Source: Brevibacillus brevis NBRC 100599
Lineage (GTDB): Bacteria > Bacillota > Bacilli > Brevibacillales > Brevibacillaceae
Reading direction: 5' to 3'
DNA: 64,000 nt
Assembly (NCBI RefSeq): GCF_000010165.1
Contig: NC_012491.1
Coordinates: 419,501-483,500, forward strand
In this document: piece by piece, positions 25,639 through 34,839 of the stretch
How the letters are laid out: each line of letters opens with the position of its first letter
Numbering within the stretch: the first letter of the stretch is position 1
Program-made: the position numbers and the translations under genes
The notes under the pieces: model-generated
The model's input: only the letters and a program-made list of their open reading frames with translations
What the model was told of the DNA's origin: nothing
The model's database searches: none

Positions 25639-26412
25639 ATGAAATTTATTTTTGATCTGGACGGGACGATCTGCTTCAAGGGTCAGCCGATCTCAACGAA
25701 CATTTTGGATAGCCTGCTTGCACTCGAACAGGCGGGACATACTGTAGGTTTCGCCTCCGCAAGACCGTGCCGTGACATGTTGCCTGTCCTCGATGAGCGG
25801 TTTGCCAACCATCTCCTCATTGGCGCGAATGGAGCGATGACACATCACCGAGGGAGCTTGCAGGGCAGCATGCCAATCCCGGATCGTTTGGCACATGAAA
25901 TCATCAGCATTCTCGATGATTATCGCGCGCAGTATTTCATCGATGACTCGTGGAATTACGCACATAATTGTGTGTCGGCACATCCTTTTTTGAGCTATAT
26001 CGATCCCAATCGGACAGCCAGCCGTGTGGACGTGGATCAACTGAATGCCGTGCTGAAAATCCTGATTTTATCGTGTGACCGCTATGAAGAATTGGTGGCG
26101 AGAATCAGGGAACTCGACGTTACGCTGCATTACCATTCCGCAGAAGGCATTCTCGACCTTACTTATCGGGGAGTGAATAAATGGGCTGCCCTGAATCGGT
26201 TCGATGTGGCAGGGGAGCCGTTCATTTGCTTTGGCAATGACATGAATGATTTACCGCTGTTTGAAAAAGCGCATCATTCCGTATTGGTTGGCGAGTATGA
26301 ACCGCTGCTTGCATTAGCGAAGGAAAAAATCGCCATGGATGATTATGTAGAGCAATCCATTATTGCAAAATTGCGAGAGTTGGGCGAGAGGTATGAGTTA
26401 GCTCTTCCGTAA
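25639..26412 (+). CDS. HAD-IIB family hydrolase (Cof-like)
   Basis: A 257-residue phosphatase-like protein. The start MKFIFDLDGTICFKG is set by GAAAGGGTGGG upstream. Motif I is FDLDGT with the nucleophile Asp. Motif II is the Ser in GFASARPCRD. The motif III Lys is likely in RGVNKWAAL. Motif IV is FGNDMNDLPLFEKA, giving the metal-binding Asp pair. The inserted C2B cap lies about residues 80-180. The substrate is probably a sugar phosphate or nucleotide. It is 23 bases upstream of the M24 peptidase gene and likely co-transcribed. Confidence 0.88.
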   Translation: MKFIFDLDGTICFKGQPISTNILDSLLALEQAGHTVGFASARPCRDMLPVLDERFANHLLIGANGAMTHHRGSLQGSMPIPDRLAHEIISILDDYRAQYFIDDSWNYAHNCVSAHPFLSYIDPNRTASRVDVDQLNAVLKILILSCDRYEELVARIRELDVTLHYHSAEGILDLTYRGVNKWAALNRFDVAGEPFICFGNDMNDLPLFEKAHHSVLVGEYEPLLALAKEKIAMDDYVEQSIIAKLRELGERYELALP

Positions 26413-26435
26413 ACGGAAAAGGAGGCTATTAAACG

Positions 26436-27128
26436 ATGAATCCCTTATTGGAGAAGAGACATCAGGCACTGCGCGAAGCAGAGACCAAAGCTGAGTTTTT
26501 ATTTACAACCATCGAAGAAAAGGGCATTATTCGTAGCGGTGTGACGGAAAAAGAGATCAACAAGGAGATTTACGAGCTGGCCTTTCAATTGTTCGGGATC
26601 AAAAAATATTGGCATAAGCGGATTGTGCGAGCGGGCAAAAACACGCTGTATCCCTACAGAGAAAGCCCACCGAATTTGACTGTCGCTCCCGAAGATATTG
26701 TCTTTCTCGATTTCGGGCCCATTTTTGAGGACTGGGAAGCTGATCTTGGTCGGACGTATGTGCTTGGAAATGATCCGGTAAAACAAAAGCTGCGCGACGA
26801 TATTGAAAAAGCGTGGGACGAGGGCAAGGCTTACTTTTTGTCCAAGCCGGATATTACGAGCAGCGAGCTGTTTGCCTACATGTGCGAGCTCGCCAAAGCA
26901 TACGGTTGGGAGTACGGCGGCCCACACGCAGGTCATCTCATCGGCGAATTCCCGCATGAAAAAATTCAAGGGGATGATATCGTCAACTATATTCACCCAG
27001 ACAATCACAAGCCGATGAGAGAGCCGGACCATAACGGGCACCCGCGCGATTGGATTTTGGAGGTTCATTTTGTTGATCGGGAACGGGAAATCGGGGGATT
27101 TGTGGAGAAGCTGTTGACGGTGGAGTAA
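26436..27128 (+). CDS. M24 family metallopeptidase
   Basis: A 230-residue pita-bread-fold protein, the compact catalytic domain without the N-terminal domain of aminopeptidase P. All five metal ligand positions are recognisable: Asp in VFLDFGPIF, Asp in WEADLGRTYVLG, His in AGHLIGEFPHEKI, Glu in ILEVHFVD, and Glu in GFVEKLLTV. It should be a two-metal Xaa-Pro or methionine-type aminopeptidase, or a related non-peptidase enzyme. AAAGGAGG precedes the ATG. Its upstream neighbour is the HAD hydrolase. Confidence 0.88.
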   Translation: MNPLLEKRHQALREAETKAEFLFTTIEEKGIIRSGVTEKEINKEIYELAFQLFGIKKYWHKRIVRAGKNTLYPYRESPPNLTVAPEDIVFLDFGPIFEDWEADLGRTYVLGNDPVKQKLRDDIEKAWDEGKAYFLSKPDITSSELFAYMCELAKAYGWEYGGPHAGHLIGEFPHEKIQGDDIVNYIHPDNHKPMREPDHNGHPRDWILEVHFVDREREIGGFVEKLLTVE

Positions 27129-27307
27129 GGAAAGCGCTCATAGCGTTGAGTCGATAAGCTAGCCGTTGGTTCGTCAGAAATCACGGCAACTCAGACATTC
27201 AAAAGTTCTGTTGATATCATGCTTGCATCTTGCCATGACGGATTGACCTCCAGCATGGCTGTTTTCATTTATAAGGTGCTAGGTGCTAACCTAAGTGGTG
27301 GGAGCGT

Positions 27308-27889
27308 TCAAAGGCCTTTACTTAAATTGAGTTCTAAATCAATTTGCTTTTTTAACCATACCCCATAATCCTCCACTCGATAAATTTTCCATTCTTTTAG
27401 TTTCTGTGGGTTTTGAACGCCAACAAAGGCAGCATTAGGAGTGGTAGGTTCCAAGAAAAGCACGATGTCCTTTCTAGGGAATTCGTTGACTCCCACTTCT
27501 GGAATAAAGGGCTCTCTGACCAATCGAATATACGTATGGTCTTGCGTGCTTTCTCCCTCATCTAGACTTCCTTGGAGATAAGGTTGGCTCTCTTGTAAAA
27601 AAGGTAGCTCCTTCTCATCTTTTGTGCCTATCAGCTTGCCATCCCTCCGATAAGCAACGGTGTACAAATCCATCGAGTTTTCGAGAAGCCCATCGCAAAT
27701 AGGGGAAACGCCCGAGACAAATATTTCCTTTCCTCTCTGGATGATAATTTTGCTTACTTCTGGATGTTTTTTTGGAGCCTCGGAATCAACAATCGGGGTG
27801 TTTTGCTGGTGTATTTCTTGACCTTGAGTGGCAAATCCGCATCCGGATAATAGTCCAATACAAACAACACTAAAAAATAGTCGTTTCAT
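27308..27889 (-). CDS. Hypothetical lipoprotein (193 aa)
   Basis: A 193-residue lipoprotein starting MKRLFFSVVCIGLLSGCGF, lipobox LSGC, with GGAGGTCTTC as ribosome site; an upstream in-frame ATG is rejected. The mature part contains VSKIIIQRGKEIFVSG and a mixed alpha/beta body, with no known domain. The 178 bases between the M24 gene and this gene hold nothing recognisable. Confidence 0.75.
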   Translation of the reverse strand: MKRLFFSVVCIGLLSGCGFATQGQEIHQQNTPIVDSEAPKKHPEVSKIIIQRGKEIFVSGVSPICDGLLENSMDLYTVAYRRDGKLIGTKDEKELPFLQESQPYLQGSLDEGESTQDHTYIRLVREPFIPEVGVNEFPRKDIVLFLEPTTPNAAFVGVQNPQKLKEWKIYRVEDYGVWLKKQIDLELNLSKGL

Positions 27890-28037
27890 GAAGACCTCCA
27901 ACTGAACAATATGATAGTGGGGATTTAAAATTCCCGTACCGATTCGATATATCATTTTACTTATGAGACGGGAATGTATGGAAAAAGGTTTCGCTTGGAT
28001 GTCATAGGGATCAACTCCTTACGCGAAAAGTATGAGA

Positions 28038-28070
28038 AAACGCCTTTTCCAATCAGGAAAGGGCGCTTTT
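28038..28070. terminator. Hairpin terminator
   Basis: AAACGCCTTTTCC pairs with GGAAAGGGCGCTTT around AATCA, with one mismatch-type pair, and ends in TTTT. On the minus strand it is followed by GTTTTCTC. It could end transcripts from either side. Confidence 0.6.
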
Positions 28071-28191
28071 GGATTTCGTCGCTTGATTCCCTTTTTTATA
28101 CCGATAATAGGTGAAAAATGACAGCCTGCTCTTTGCGCTTCAAACCCAATATAATGTGCTTCCTAGGATGAATAAGAAAAGAGGGAAGGCG

Positions 28192-28373
28192 ATGAGTACA
28201 ACGATTTTTTCTCATACGATGGCCGAAATGACGTGGGTACGCATGGCATATATGTCACTGGACGTTGGTTTTATGAAATCACATTGGGTCGCCAATGAAT
28301 GGGGCTGGGAGCCAGAGGAACCAAGGCAAAAGAACTGGCTCCACAAGGCTACCTCGTCAATCCTGCCGGGTAA
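28192..28373 (+). pseudogene. Possible frameshifted gene remnant
   Basis: An ATG with GAGGGAAGG upstream opens a frame, MSTTIFSHTMAEMTWVR, that reads sensibly for about 44 residues, to NEWGWEPEE. In that frame it then runs into the convergent ABC permease gene. Shifting frame near 28320 gives KAKELAPQGYLVNPAG and a stop at 28371-28373. This could be a small gene with a frameshift or chance. No family is recognised. The rest of 27890-28438 contains only a terminator hairpin. Confidence 0.25.
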
Positions 28374-28438
28374 GCACAGGCTCTGGCTGCCCCTGACTTT
28401 GTCGAATGTTTCGCCGATTTTATCGTTTTCCACCGTAC

Positions 28439-29254
28439 TTAATACATCACCATGTTCCCCGTCTTTTTCATATGCTTCTCCGCCAGCTTCAACAACACGA
28501 CAGTCGCCGTCACCAGCACCAGCAAGACAGCGGCGAGAAGTCCCATACTCGGCAGCATTGCTTGTAATGTTGCTCCCTCCATCAGCAGCTCGCGAATCAA
28601 CTGAAGCGCGTAGGTCAGGGGAAAGCAAAAGGAAATGACCTTGGCCCAAACCGGAAAGGCCATCGGGGGCAGACGGACACCAGAAAAGATTAGCATCGGC
28701 TCATCCAGGACGGTGTACAGAAAGCTCGCGTCGCGTGAAAACAGAAAGAGCACACAGAGAAAGCCGCCCCAGACGATGGCCGATACCAGCAAAATGAGGA
28801 AGGCGAGTGGAGGTGCCCACCAGCCACTCAATTGAATGCCATCGACAAAAAACAAGGCTAACAGGACAAAACAAAAGAACAGCCAGACTCCCTCGATCAG
28901 CGAGGAAAGCGAACGCCCATACAGAAAAGCGAGCCGGTTGACCGGACTGATGAAGATCATTTCCATGGTTCCCGCTTGCCGTTCAAAGCTCATTTGCCAG
29001 GACGACTGCACCAGGCACCAATAAAAAATGTAGCCTAGATAGCCAGTCAACAGGAACAACGGCAACTGCTCGTAGCTGATGAACCGGGCTAGAGGGGAAT
29101 CCGCTCCCATCTGGAACGGGGCAAATGAATAATACGCGGTCACGAAATTAATGACAGGCCAGACCAAGAGCGAGAAGTAGATCATTTTGCTGTGAAACGA
29201 ATGGCGATGCTCCTTGATGATTTCTGCCAAAAGCAGGCTACCCAGCTGTTTCAT
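28439..29254 (-). CDS. ABC-2 type transporter permease
   Basis: A 271-residue permease with about six membrane helices. It begins MKQLGSLLLAEIIKEHRHSFHSK and carries the ABC-2 pattern GTMEMIFISPVNRLAFLYGRS near residue 95 and FLLFPLTY-like CFPLTYALQLIRELL near residue 220. It overlaps the ATPase gene by four bases (ATGA), so the two are translationally coupled. With the second permease it would form the channel of an exporter of unknown substrate. Confidence 0.88.
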   Translation of the reverse strand: MKQLGSLLLAEIIKEHRHSFHSKMIYFSLLVWPVINFVTAYYSFAPFQMGADSPLARFISYEQLPLFLLTGYLGYIFYWCLVQSSWQMSFERQAGTMEMIFISPVNRLAFLYGRSLSSLIEGVWLFFCFVLLALFFVDGIQLSGWWAPPLAFLILLVSAIVWGGFLCVLFLFSRDASFLYTVLDEPMLIFSGVRLPPMAFPVWAKVISFCFPLTYALQLIRELLMEGATLQAMLPSMGLLAAVLLVLVTATVVLLKLAEKHMKKTGNMVMY

Positions 29255-30237
29255 GCCCCCCTCCGATCTGCCATGTGCAGGATAACGTCCTCCAATGATG
29301 GCTGTTGGGTGGAGAGATGCAAGACGGGGGATTGGTGAGCAGCCAAGAGGGAAAGCAGCGGAGTTGTCATATCCGTTTTTCCCCGTAATGTCACTTCCCA
29401 GGTCTGCTCGTCTGTTTCTGCGATTTCACGCGAGCCGTCGTAATCTTGAGCCAGCTGGCGCAGATCGTAATCGAGCGAGTCGGAGAGAGAGGGGATCACT
29501 ACCTGTAAGGCTGTATCCAGGTGGAGCGATTTGATCAGGTGCTCCGGTGTATCATGCGCCACGAGTCTTCCTTTATCGATGATGTATACCTCGTCGCAAA
29601 GCTCTTCTACCTCATGAATGTAGTGGCTGGTCAGCAGAATGGCTTTTCCATGCTGAGAAGCGAGCTCACTTACATGCTTGCGAAGCTGCCGGGCGATGGG
29701 GGCGTCCAAGCCGAGAGTCGGTTCGTCCAGGAACAGGTAACGCGGATCATTGATCAGGCCGCGGGCAATTTGCAGTCGTTGCTTCATACCTTTGGAATAG
29801 CGCTCGACAGGGGTGTTGGCAGCCTCATACAGGCCAACCTGCAAGAGCAATGAATCGATCCGATTACGCAGTTCATGCCCTTGCAAACCGTATAGACTTC
29901 CGAAATATTGCAGGTTTTCCCGCCCTGTCAGCCGCCAGTACAGCATGCGTTCTCCCCCTGCGATCATATTGACCTTGGCTTTGACGAACCGATCGTCTTT
30001 TACCGCGTCATATCCGTCTACCGTGATCGTGCCACTGGTTGGGGTGAGCAGTGTGGAGCACATCTTGATCGTTGTTGTTTTTCCTGCACCATTAATGCCT
30101 AACAATCCAATAATTTTGCCGGGTACCATTCGAAAAGAGAGATCAGCAACTGCCTCGACCTCTGTCCATTGCTGGCGAAACCAGCCTTTTTTCTCCTTCA
30201 CCCGGTATACCTTCCGTAAATTCTCTGCGATCAGCAT
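29251..30237 (-). CDS. ABC transporter ATP-binding protein
   Basis: A 328-residue ATPase. Walker A is LGINGAGKTTT near residue 48, the signature is ERYSKGMKQRLQIARGL near 143, Walker B is YLFLDEPTLGLD near 169, and the switch His is in LLTSHYIHEVEEL. The C-terminal ~100 residues form the extension seen in ABC-2 exporters of the Nod-factor/drug/antibiotic type. It lies between two permease genes in an operon headed by an ArsR-type regulator. Confidence 0.93.
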   Translation of the reverse strand: MLIAENLRKVYRVKEKKGWFRQQWTEVEAVADLSFRMVPGKIIGLLGINGAGKTTTIKMCSTLLTPTSGTITVDGYDAVKDDRFVKAKVNMIAGGERMLYWRLTGRENLQYFGSLYGLQGHELRNRIDSLLLQVGLYEAANTPVERYSKGMKQRLQIARGLINDPRYLFLDEPTLGLDAPIARQLRKHVSELASQHGKAILLTSHYIHEVEELCDEVYIIDKGRLVAHDTPEHLIKSLHLDTALQVVIPSLSDSLDYDLRQLAQDYDGSREIAETDEQTWEVTLRGKTDMTTPLLSLLAAHQSPVLHLSTQQPSLEDVILHMADRRGA

Positions 30238-30258
30238 GATTATTGACCTCCTCGTTCG

Positions 30259-31068
30259 TTATCCGAAAATCGATTCCATAACGCGTTTTTCCATCCGACG
30301 TATGCCCCACACCCCCATGACGAGATAGACGAGAGACAAGGCTGTCATATGAAACAGCTGTGGGGAAACAGCATGCAGCGGCGCTCCTTGAATCACGCAT
30401 TGCCGAAAAGCATCCAGTGCAGGCGCGAGCGGCATGATGAGACCGAGTGGTTGCACCCATTCAGGCAAATACGGAATCGGAAACGTCACCCCACTGACAA
30501 AGGCCATCACAGCAAACAGCGTGTTTTGTGTGATGTACGTATCGCGGAACCACAGCATGAGACTGCCCAAAACGAGTGCCTGGCAAAAGAAAGCTCCTGT
30601 AGACAATATCCAGACTAGGACGGCGCTCCATACATTTGTTTGAGAGAGGGTGAGCCCAAACAACGCCCCTACCAGTACAATCACCGAAAATTCAAACAAA
30701 GTACGCATGAGCTGTTGGGCGACATTCCCCAAAAAGTACCCCCTGCGCAAGGAAGGGGTGAGCAAAACGGCCTCCAGGGTCCCTTCCCGAAGCTCCGTAA
30801 TGAGTGAGCGGCTGACATTCATCAAGGTAGAGACGGCAAACGCATAAAAAGCTCCGCCGAGGATGGCGTACGACAAGTAATCGGAAGAGCCGGCGAGATG
30901 TGCGAAATTTTCGTCCAACTGCCCGGCAAACACATAGTGATAGGCGAAGAAGGCAAACAGCACCGTATACACCCCGGAAAAAATGTGGCCGATGACAAAC
31001 GACCACGGATAGGCACGAATCATTACGCGGGTGTTGCGGATAAAGGTAGCTTTGGCGACATGAAACAC
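30259..31068 (-). CDS. ABC-2 type transporter permease
   Basis: A 269-residue permease with about six membrane helices. The GTG start (VFHVAKATFIRNTRVM) is chosen because GGAGGAAATAAC directly precedes it and an upstream frame runs back into the regulator gene. ELREGTLEAVLLTPSLRRGYFLG near residue 90 is the typical ABC-2 coupling-helix segment. It follows the ArsR-type regulator with almost no gap and precedes the ATPase gene, making the first structural gene of the exporter operon. Confidence 0.88.
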   Translation of the reverse strand: MFHVAKATFIRNTRVMIRAYPWSFVIGHIFSGVYTVLFAFFAYHYVFAGQLDENFAHLAGSSDYLSYAILGGAFYAFAVSTLMNVSRSLITELREGTLEAVLLTPSLRRGYFLGNVAQQLMRTLFEFSVIVLVGALFGLTLSQTNVWSAVLVWILSTGAFFCQALVLGSLMLWFRDTYITQNTLFAVMAFVSGVTFPIPYLPEWVQPLGLIMPLAPALDAFRQCVIQGAPLHAVSPQLFHMTALSLVYLVMGVWGIRRMEKRVMESIFG

Positions 31069-31069
31069 G

Positions 31070-32167
31070 TTATTTCCTCCGTTCTGGGGGATGTGATGAA
31101 GCAGGTGGAGAGACAAGTCCGGGAACAGGCATATCGATGAACTCATGCAGATCGACGGCGAGTTGTTCCAGCCGTGATGCAATCGCGCGGTAAAACACAT
31201 ACCGTCCCCGCCGTTCACTCCAGATAAAACCTGTGTCTACCAACAGATTCAAGTGTTTGTTGACGGCAGGCTCACTGATGTTGTGCAGGTCAGCCAACTG
31301 CTGCGTGCAGTAAGGATGAGCCAACAATGATTTGAGAATCGCAGTCCGTGTCGGGTCGCTGAACACCTTCATTTTGCTGATGAAGTCAGCGGGAATCACC
31401 GAGGTGGCTCTGGTGCCGGGAACGTCTACGGATAAGCACACAGAGATATGGTCGTCGTAAATGCCGAGCAACAAATGCGGCGCGACAAAAGTAGAGACAC
31501 GTAAATGGACACGGGCCAGCTCCGAATAGCCAAATGTGTACGTTTTTGCCTTATGAAATTGCAAGAAGTTCTCGTGCACCTTCAAGCGCGGGTGAACCTG
31601 CGACAAAAACGGAATCGGATCCAGCTTGATCTGCTCTTGTGCCTCATGTACGGCGCGGACGAGCCACGGTTCAATCCGCCGTTCTTCTTTCTGGAAAAAA
31701 GGCAGATAGTCGTAGCAAAACTCCAGAAAGCTTCGCTTGGTCGAGAGCGGATGGCGCAAAAACTCCCGATGCTCTGGTTTCAGCTCTTCAAAAATCTCGT
31801 CTGTACGTCCTTGCATCCAAGTGTGAAGTTGTCTGGGATGATAGACGGGACCAATCATGAGTTGGGCAAACTCGCCAGCATCCATCGCCTGTACACGCTC
31901 CAACGCGGCCTCAACAGAATGCTCAAAGCACTCCTCCCAAGGCGCTAAGAAGTCCATGGCATCGAGAAACTGATTGGACATGGAGCTAAAATAGTGAAGC
32001 TTTTTCAAGAGCGGGGCAGGTAAAGCAGTGAGCAACTCCTCCGCCCAATGCAAGCGGGAGGTGTGATGCTCTGGCTTTGCAAGCACGTGGAGACTTAAGA
32101 AAAACTCATAGCCGGGTATGTATGCGACATGAAGATGCTTACGCAGCCAGTCAGGCAAATCTTGCAC
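31070..32167 (-). CDS. ArsR-family regulator with large N-terminal domain
   Basis: A 365-residue regulator. The GTG start (VQDLPDWLRKH) is set by AAAGGAGG seven bases upstream. The winged helix is C-terminal (about 265-345): MKVFSDPTRTAILKSLLAHPYCTQQLADL and ISEPAVNKHLNLLVDTGF. The long N-terminal domain resembles the DUF5937-type ligand domain. It heads the ABC-2 exporter operon and probably controls it. A second regulator of the same architecture lies at 37050-38099 with an MFS transporter. Confidence 0.82.
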   Translation of the reverse strand: MQDLPDWLRKHLHVAYIPGYEFFLSLHVLAKPEHHTSRLHWAEELLTALPAPLLKKLHYFSSMSNQFLDAMDFLAPWEECFEHSVEAALERVQAMDAGEFAQLMIGPVYHPRQLHTWMQGRTDEIFEELKPEHREFLRHPLSTKRSFLEFCYDYLPFFQKEERRIEPWLVRAVHEAQEQIKLDPIPFLSQVHPRLKVHENFLQFHKAKTYTFGYSELARVHLRVSTFVAPHLLLGIYDDHISVCLSVDVPGTRATSVIPADFISKMKVFSDPTRTAILKSLLAHPYCTQQLADLHNISEPAVNKHLNLLVDTGFIWSERRGRYVFYRAIASRLEQLAVDLHEFIDMPVPGLVSPPASSHPPERRK

Positions 32168-32278
32168 GGAGCATCCTCCTTTCTCGTTCAATTAACCATC
32201 TGGTGAATTCATTTTGGGAGCGGGCAAAATTGAAAAAATTATGCCGGAGGGACTTCTCGATGTCAAGAGAAAAAGAAA

Positions 32279-32310
32279 ACAACCACGGCTAACGCATAGC
32301 ACGTGGTTGT
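32279..32310 (-). terminator. Terminator of the moxR-DUF58-DUF4129 operon
   Basis: ACAACCACG (32279-32287) pairs perfectly with CGTGGTTGT (32302-32310), with an inner GCT/AGC. On the minus strand it is followed by TTTCTTTTTCTC. Confidence 0.75.
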
Positions 32311-32319
32311 GGAGAGGTA

Positions 32320-33648
32320 TTATGTCTCAGAGAAACGAGCGCCGAGCGTCTGCACGGCTTGCTGCATCGCTGTCAAATCCGCTTCGGGAAGCGCCTTTTC
32401 CTGATAGCGATATTGCTGATAGTAACGGGTGATGCGAGCGACTGCATCCAGCTGACCTGCATCTAGCAAGGGATGTTCGCGCAGGCGATTGAAAAACTCT
32501 TGGGGTGTCTCATGCAACTCGATTGGCACTCCTTGCTTCTCCATGAGGACAAGGAATTGATAGTAGGCGTATCGGGTGGGATCATCCTCTGGGCCGACTG
32601 GCTGTTTGAACCATTTGGCAGAGCCATTTTCTGCGCTTTCTTCACGGGAGGAGGGCGGGACAGTGGTCAATATGGTGTTTTGTGCAGCCGCCACTTCTTT
32701 TTCCAGCGTAATCGTCCCCTTGAAGCGCCTTTTCCATATGTATCGGCCGAGCAGGATCACACAGACGAGGATGAAGGCAATGATTAAGTACGGCTGCAGA
32801 ATAGAAAAGAGTGATTCTCCGAGCTGTATCTGTACCACAGGATGATCTGCTTTTTGCCCGGTACTTTCCATGAGTACCTTCATGCCTGCCTGTTTTTGGT
32901 TCGCCTTCTCGTACAATTGCTCAAACAATTCCACAATGAAAATAAGCACTGGCTCAAAGAGCGTATACAGCCCATCGCTGACAGGCCCTTTTATCCAACT
33001 CCAGATCCAATAGATGAGACCAAGTATGATAGAGCTGACAGCCAAATAGCCTGCGATTAAAAGAAAACGTGTGCCGAGCACTTGACTGCCTAGTAGCAAG
33101 CTGATGCGAGCAGGTAGCCTCGTAGGGAGTGATCCTTCCCGCAGCACGAACGCCACAATCGCCACCAACATATAGCTGAGAGTGATGAAGACAAGCATGG
33201 AAAAAGAGGCTGCGAGTGTATAGGAACCTGGGTCAGCGATGGAGGTGTAGAGTACTGCTATCACGAGCTGCATGAGGCCCGCCATCAGTGCCAGAACAAA
33301 TCTGCGTTGCAGACTGTCATGTCGATACCCTTTTGATGCAGCGCTTTGTACTCTCCAAAAATAAACAGCAGCCAGTACAAGCGCGATGAACCAAGAATCG
33401 TAGAGATAGAAGCTGCCCATTCCGATGAAAAACACAAGGGGATACAGCAACAGATGGAGCATAAATCGACCGCCACCACCATAGTACAACCAGCCCCCCG
33501 CCATGAGGAGGGTCGCTGCGACTAGGCAAAACGTGAGCAGTTGACCAAAGCCTGCTGTCATATACCCAAACAATACCAGGAAAACGCCCGTCAGCATGGC
33601 CTCCAGCCAAAACGCGAGCGTCCAGCGGCCTATCAACGAGAGTGTCAT
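32320..33648 (-). CDS. DUF4129 membrane protein
   Basis: A 442-residue membrane protein with about seven helices in the first ~290 residues and a cytoplasmic C-terminal DUF4129 domain (about 370-440: RYAYYQFLVLMEKQG, PQEFFNRLREHPLL, ITRYYQQYRY). In related operons this domain is fused to or sits beside a transglutaminase; no transglutaminase motif is present here. It overlaps the DUF58 gene by four bases and is the last gene of the moxR operon. The function is unknown, probably membrane-protein quality control or cell-envelope related. Confidence 0.82.
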   Translation of the reverse strand: MTLSLIGRWTLAFWLEAMLTGVFLVLFGYMTAGFGQLLTFCLVAATLLMAGGWLYYGGGGRFMLHLLLYPLVFFIGMGSFYLYDSWFIALVLAAVYFWRVQSAASKGYRHDSLQRRFVLALMAGLMQLVIAVLYTSIADPGSYTLAASFSMLVFITLSYMLVAIVAFVLREGSLPTRLPARISLLLGSQVLGTRFLLIAGYLAVSSIILGLIYWIWSWIKGPVSDGLYTLFEPVLIFIVELFEQLYEKANQKQAGMKVLMESTGQKADHPVVQIQLGESLFSILQPYLIIAFILVCVILLGRYIWKRRFKGTITLEKEVAAAQNTILTTVPPSSREESAENGSAKWFKQPVGPEDDPTRYAYYQFLVLMEKQGVPIELHETPQEFFNRLREHPLLDAGQLDAVARITRYYQQYRYQEKALPEADLTAMQQAVQTLGARFSET

Positions 33649-34835
33649 CCCATCATCACGCTCCTTTTTTTCAGGCGAGCATGCTGGAAGCGCTGGATGA
33701 TGACAGGGTCAGAAGAAACGTCCAGTACCGCAACCTGATGACCGCATTGAATAAGGCGCTCCGCAGAGGCTTGTACGGATGGATCCATTCGTGGTGTCAC
33801 AATGAGAATGGCTTCCTTCCCATGCGCTCCCTCTAATCGGCGAAGAACAGGCGCCAGTGGCGTTGTCACAAAATGGTGGATTTGCGCCAGCTGGGTCATG
33901 ACGTGCAAGTGGTGTGTCTTGCCACTTCCCGCGGGCAAATGAAAATGCTCACGTCCTCGTTGCTTCACGGTGAGGTACAGCTCGTATCCGACTGATTTTC
34001 TCCTGCACAGGCCAGCCAAAGCCGCAAGACAGGAGATCGTCCGTTCATTGGTGATATCGTTATACTTCTGCATCATGGGTTCATAGGAGGGCAGGATATG
34101 CCCGACGATTCGCCAGTTTGGATGGGCTGTAAACTCGAAAAGACGCGTCTCGAGCGAGCCTGTTTTGGCGGTTGCCTTCCAATGGATGTGCTTGAAACGG
34201 TCGCCTGGCATGTACGACCGAATACCACGCTGAAAAGTGACATCATCCTGTTGGCGCTGACGAGAAAGCCGATTCCCGTCCGGCTCCGATTCAGCAAGTA
34301 CGACGGGAGAAAGCGCAAGAGGCAGCGGATAGACCAGCAAGGAAAAGGAAACCGACAGTGTCATGGCGGTAGGCTCCTCGCCCAATAATGGCAATGTCTC
34401 GGATTGCACATCCGTCAGCCAGACTGTGCCTCGTTTGTTTGGGATGAGAGTCAAGGTGCGTGTGGCACTTTGTCGCATCGGCAGATCAAATCGAAGGCGA
34501 ACGCTCGTCCGATGATTGAGGATTCGCACCTCGTCTGCACCTTCCACTGAGACATGCTCCGGCAGTGTGAAGCGAAGCCAGGTAGCAGGCAAAGGCAGCC
34601 ACGAACGATTGTGCAGGCGAACTGTAATGTGCACAGGTGTCCCTGACAGGACGCGCGTTTGATCACTGGACCATTCGAGCGACACCCATTTGGACATCGA
34701 CTTGGCCCACCAGTCTTGTGCAGCAGGGAGAAAAAAGAAAAAGCCCCCAAACAGAAAGAAAAACCAATGCCCGGAAAAAACGGCGAAGAGCAGTAAGACA
34801 AAACCGATTACGTGAAAGGTTTGCTTGGTGATCAT
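33645..34835 (-). CDS. DUF58 domain protein
   Basis: It encodes 396 residues. Two N-terminal hydrophobic segments (about 8-36) anchor it. The DUF58 signature is GIRSYMPGDRFKHIHWKATAKTG near residue 212, followed by a vWA-like region (ERTISCLAALAGL onward). DUF58 proteins are regular partners of MoxR ATPases. It starts five bases after the MoxR stop and overlaps the DUF4129 gene. Confidence 0.88.
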   Translation of the reverse strand: MITKQTFHVIGFVLLLFAVFSGHWFFFLFGGFFFFLPAAQDWWAKSMSKWVSLEWSSDQTRVLSGTPVHITVRLHNRSWLPLPATWLRFTLPEHVSVEGADEVRILNHRTSVRLRFDLPMRQSATRTLTLIPNKRGTVWLTDVQSETLPLLGEEPTAMTLSVSFSLLVYPLPLALSPVVLAESEPDGNRLSRQRQQDDVTFQRGIRSYMPGDRFKHIHWKATAKTGSLETRLFEFTAHPNWRIVGHILPSYEPMMQKYNDITNERTISCLAALAGLCRRKSVGYELYLTVKQRGREHFHLPAGSGKTHHLHVMTQLAQIHHFVTTPLAPVLRRLEGAHGKEAILIVTPRMDPSVQASAERLIQCGHQVAVLDVSSDPVIIQRFQHARLKKRSVMMG

Positions 34836-34839
34836 CGCA

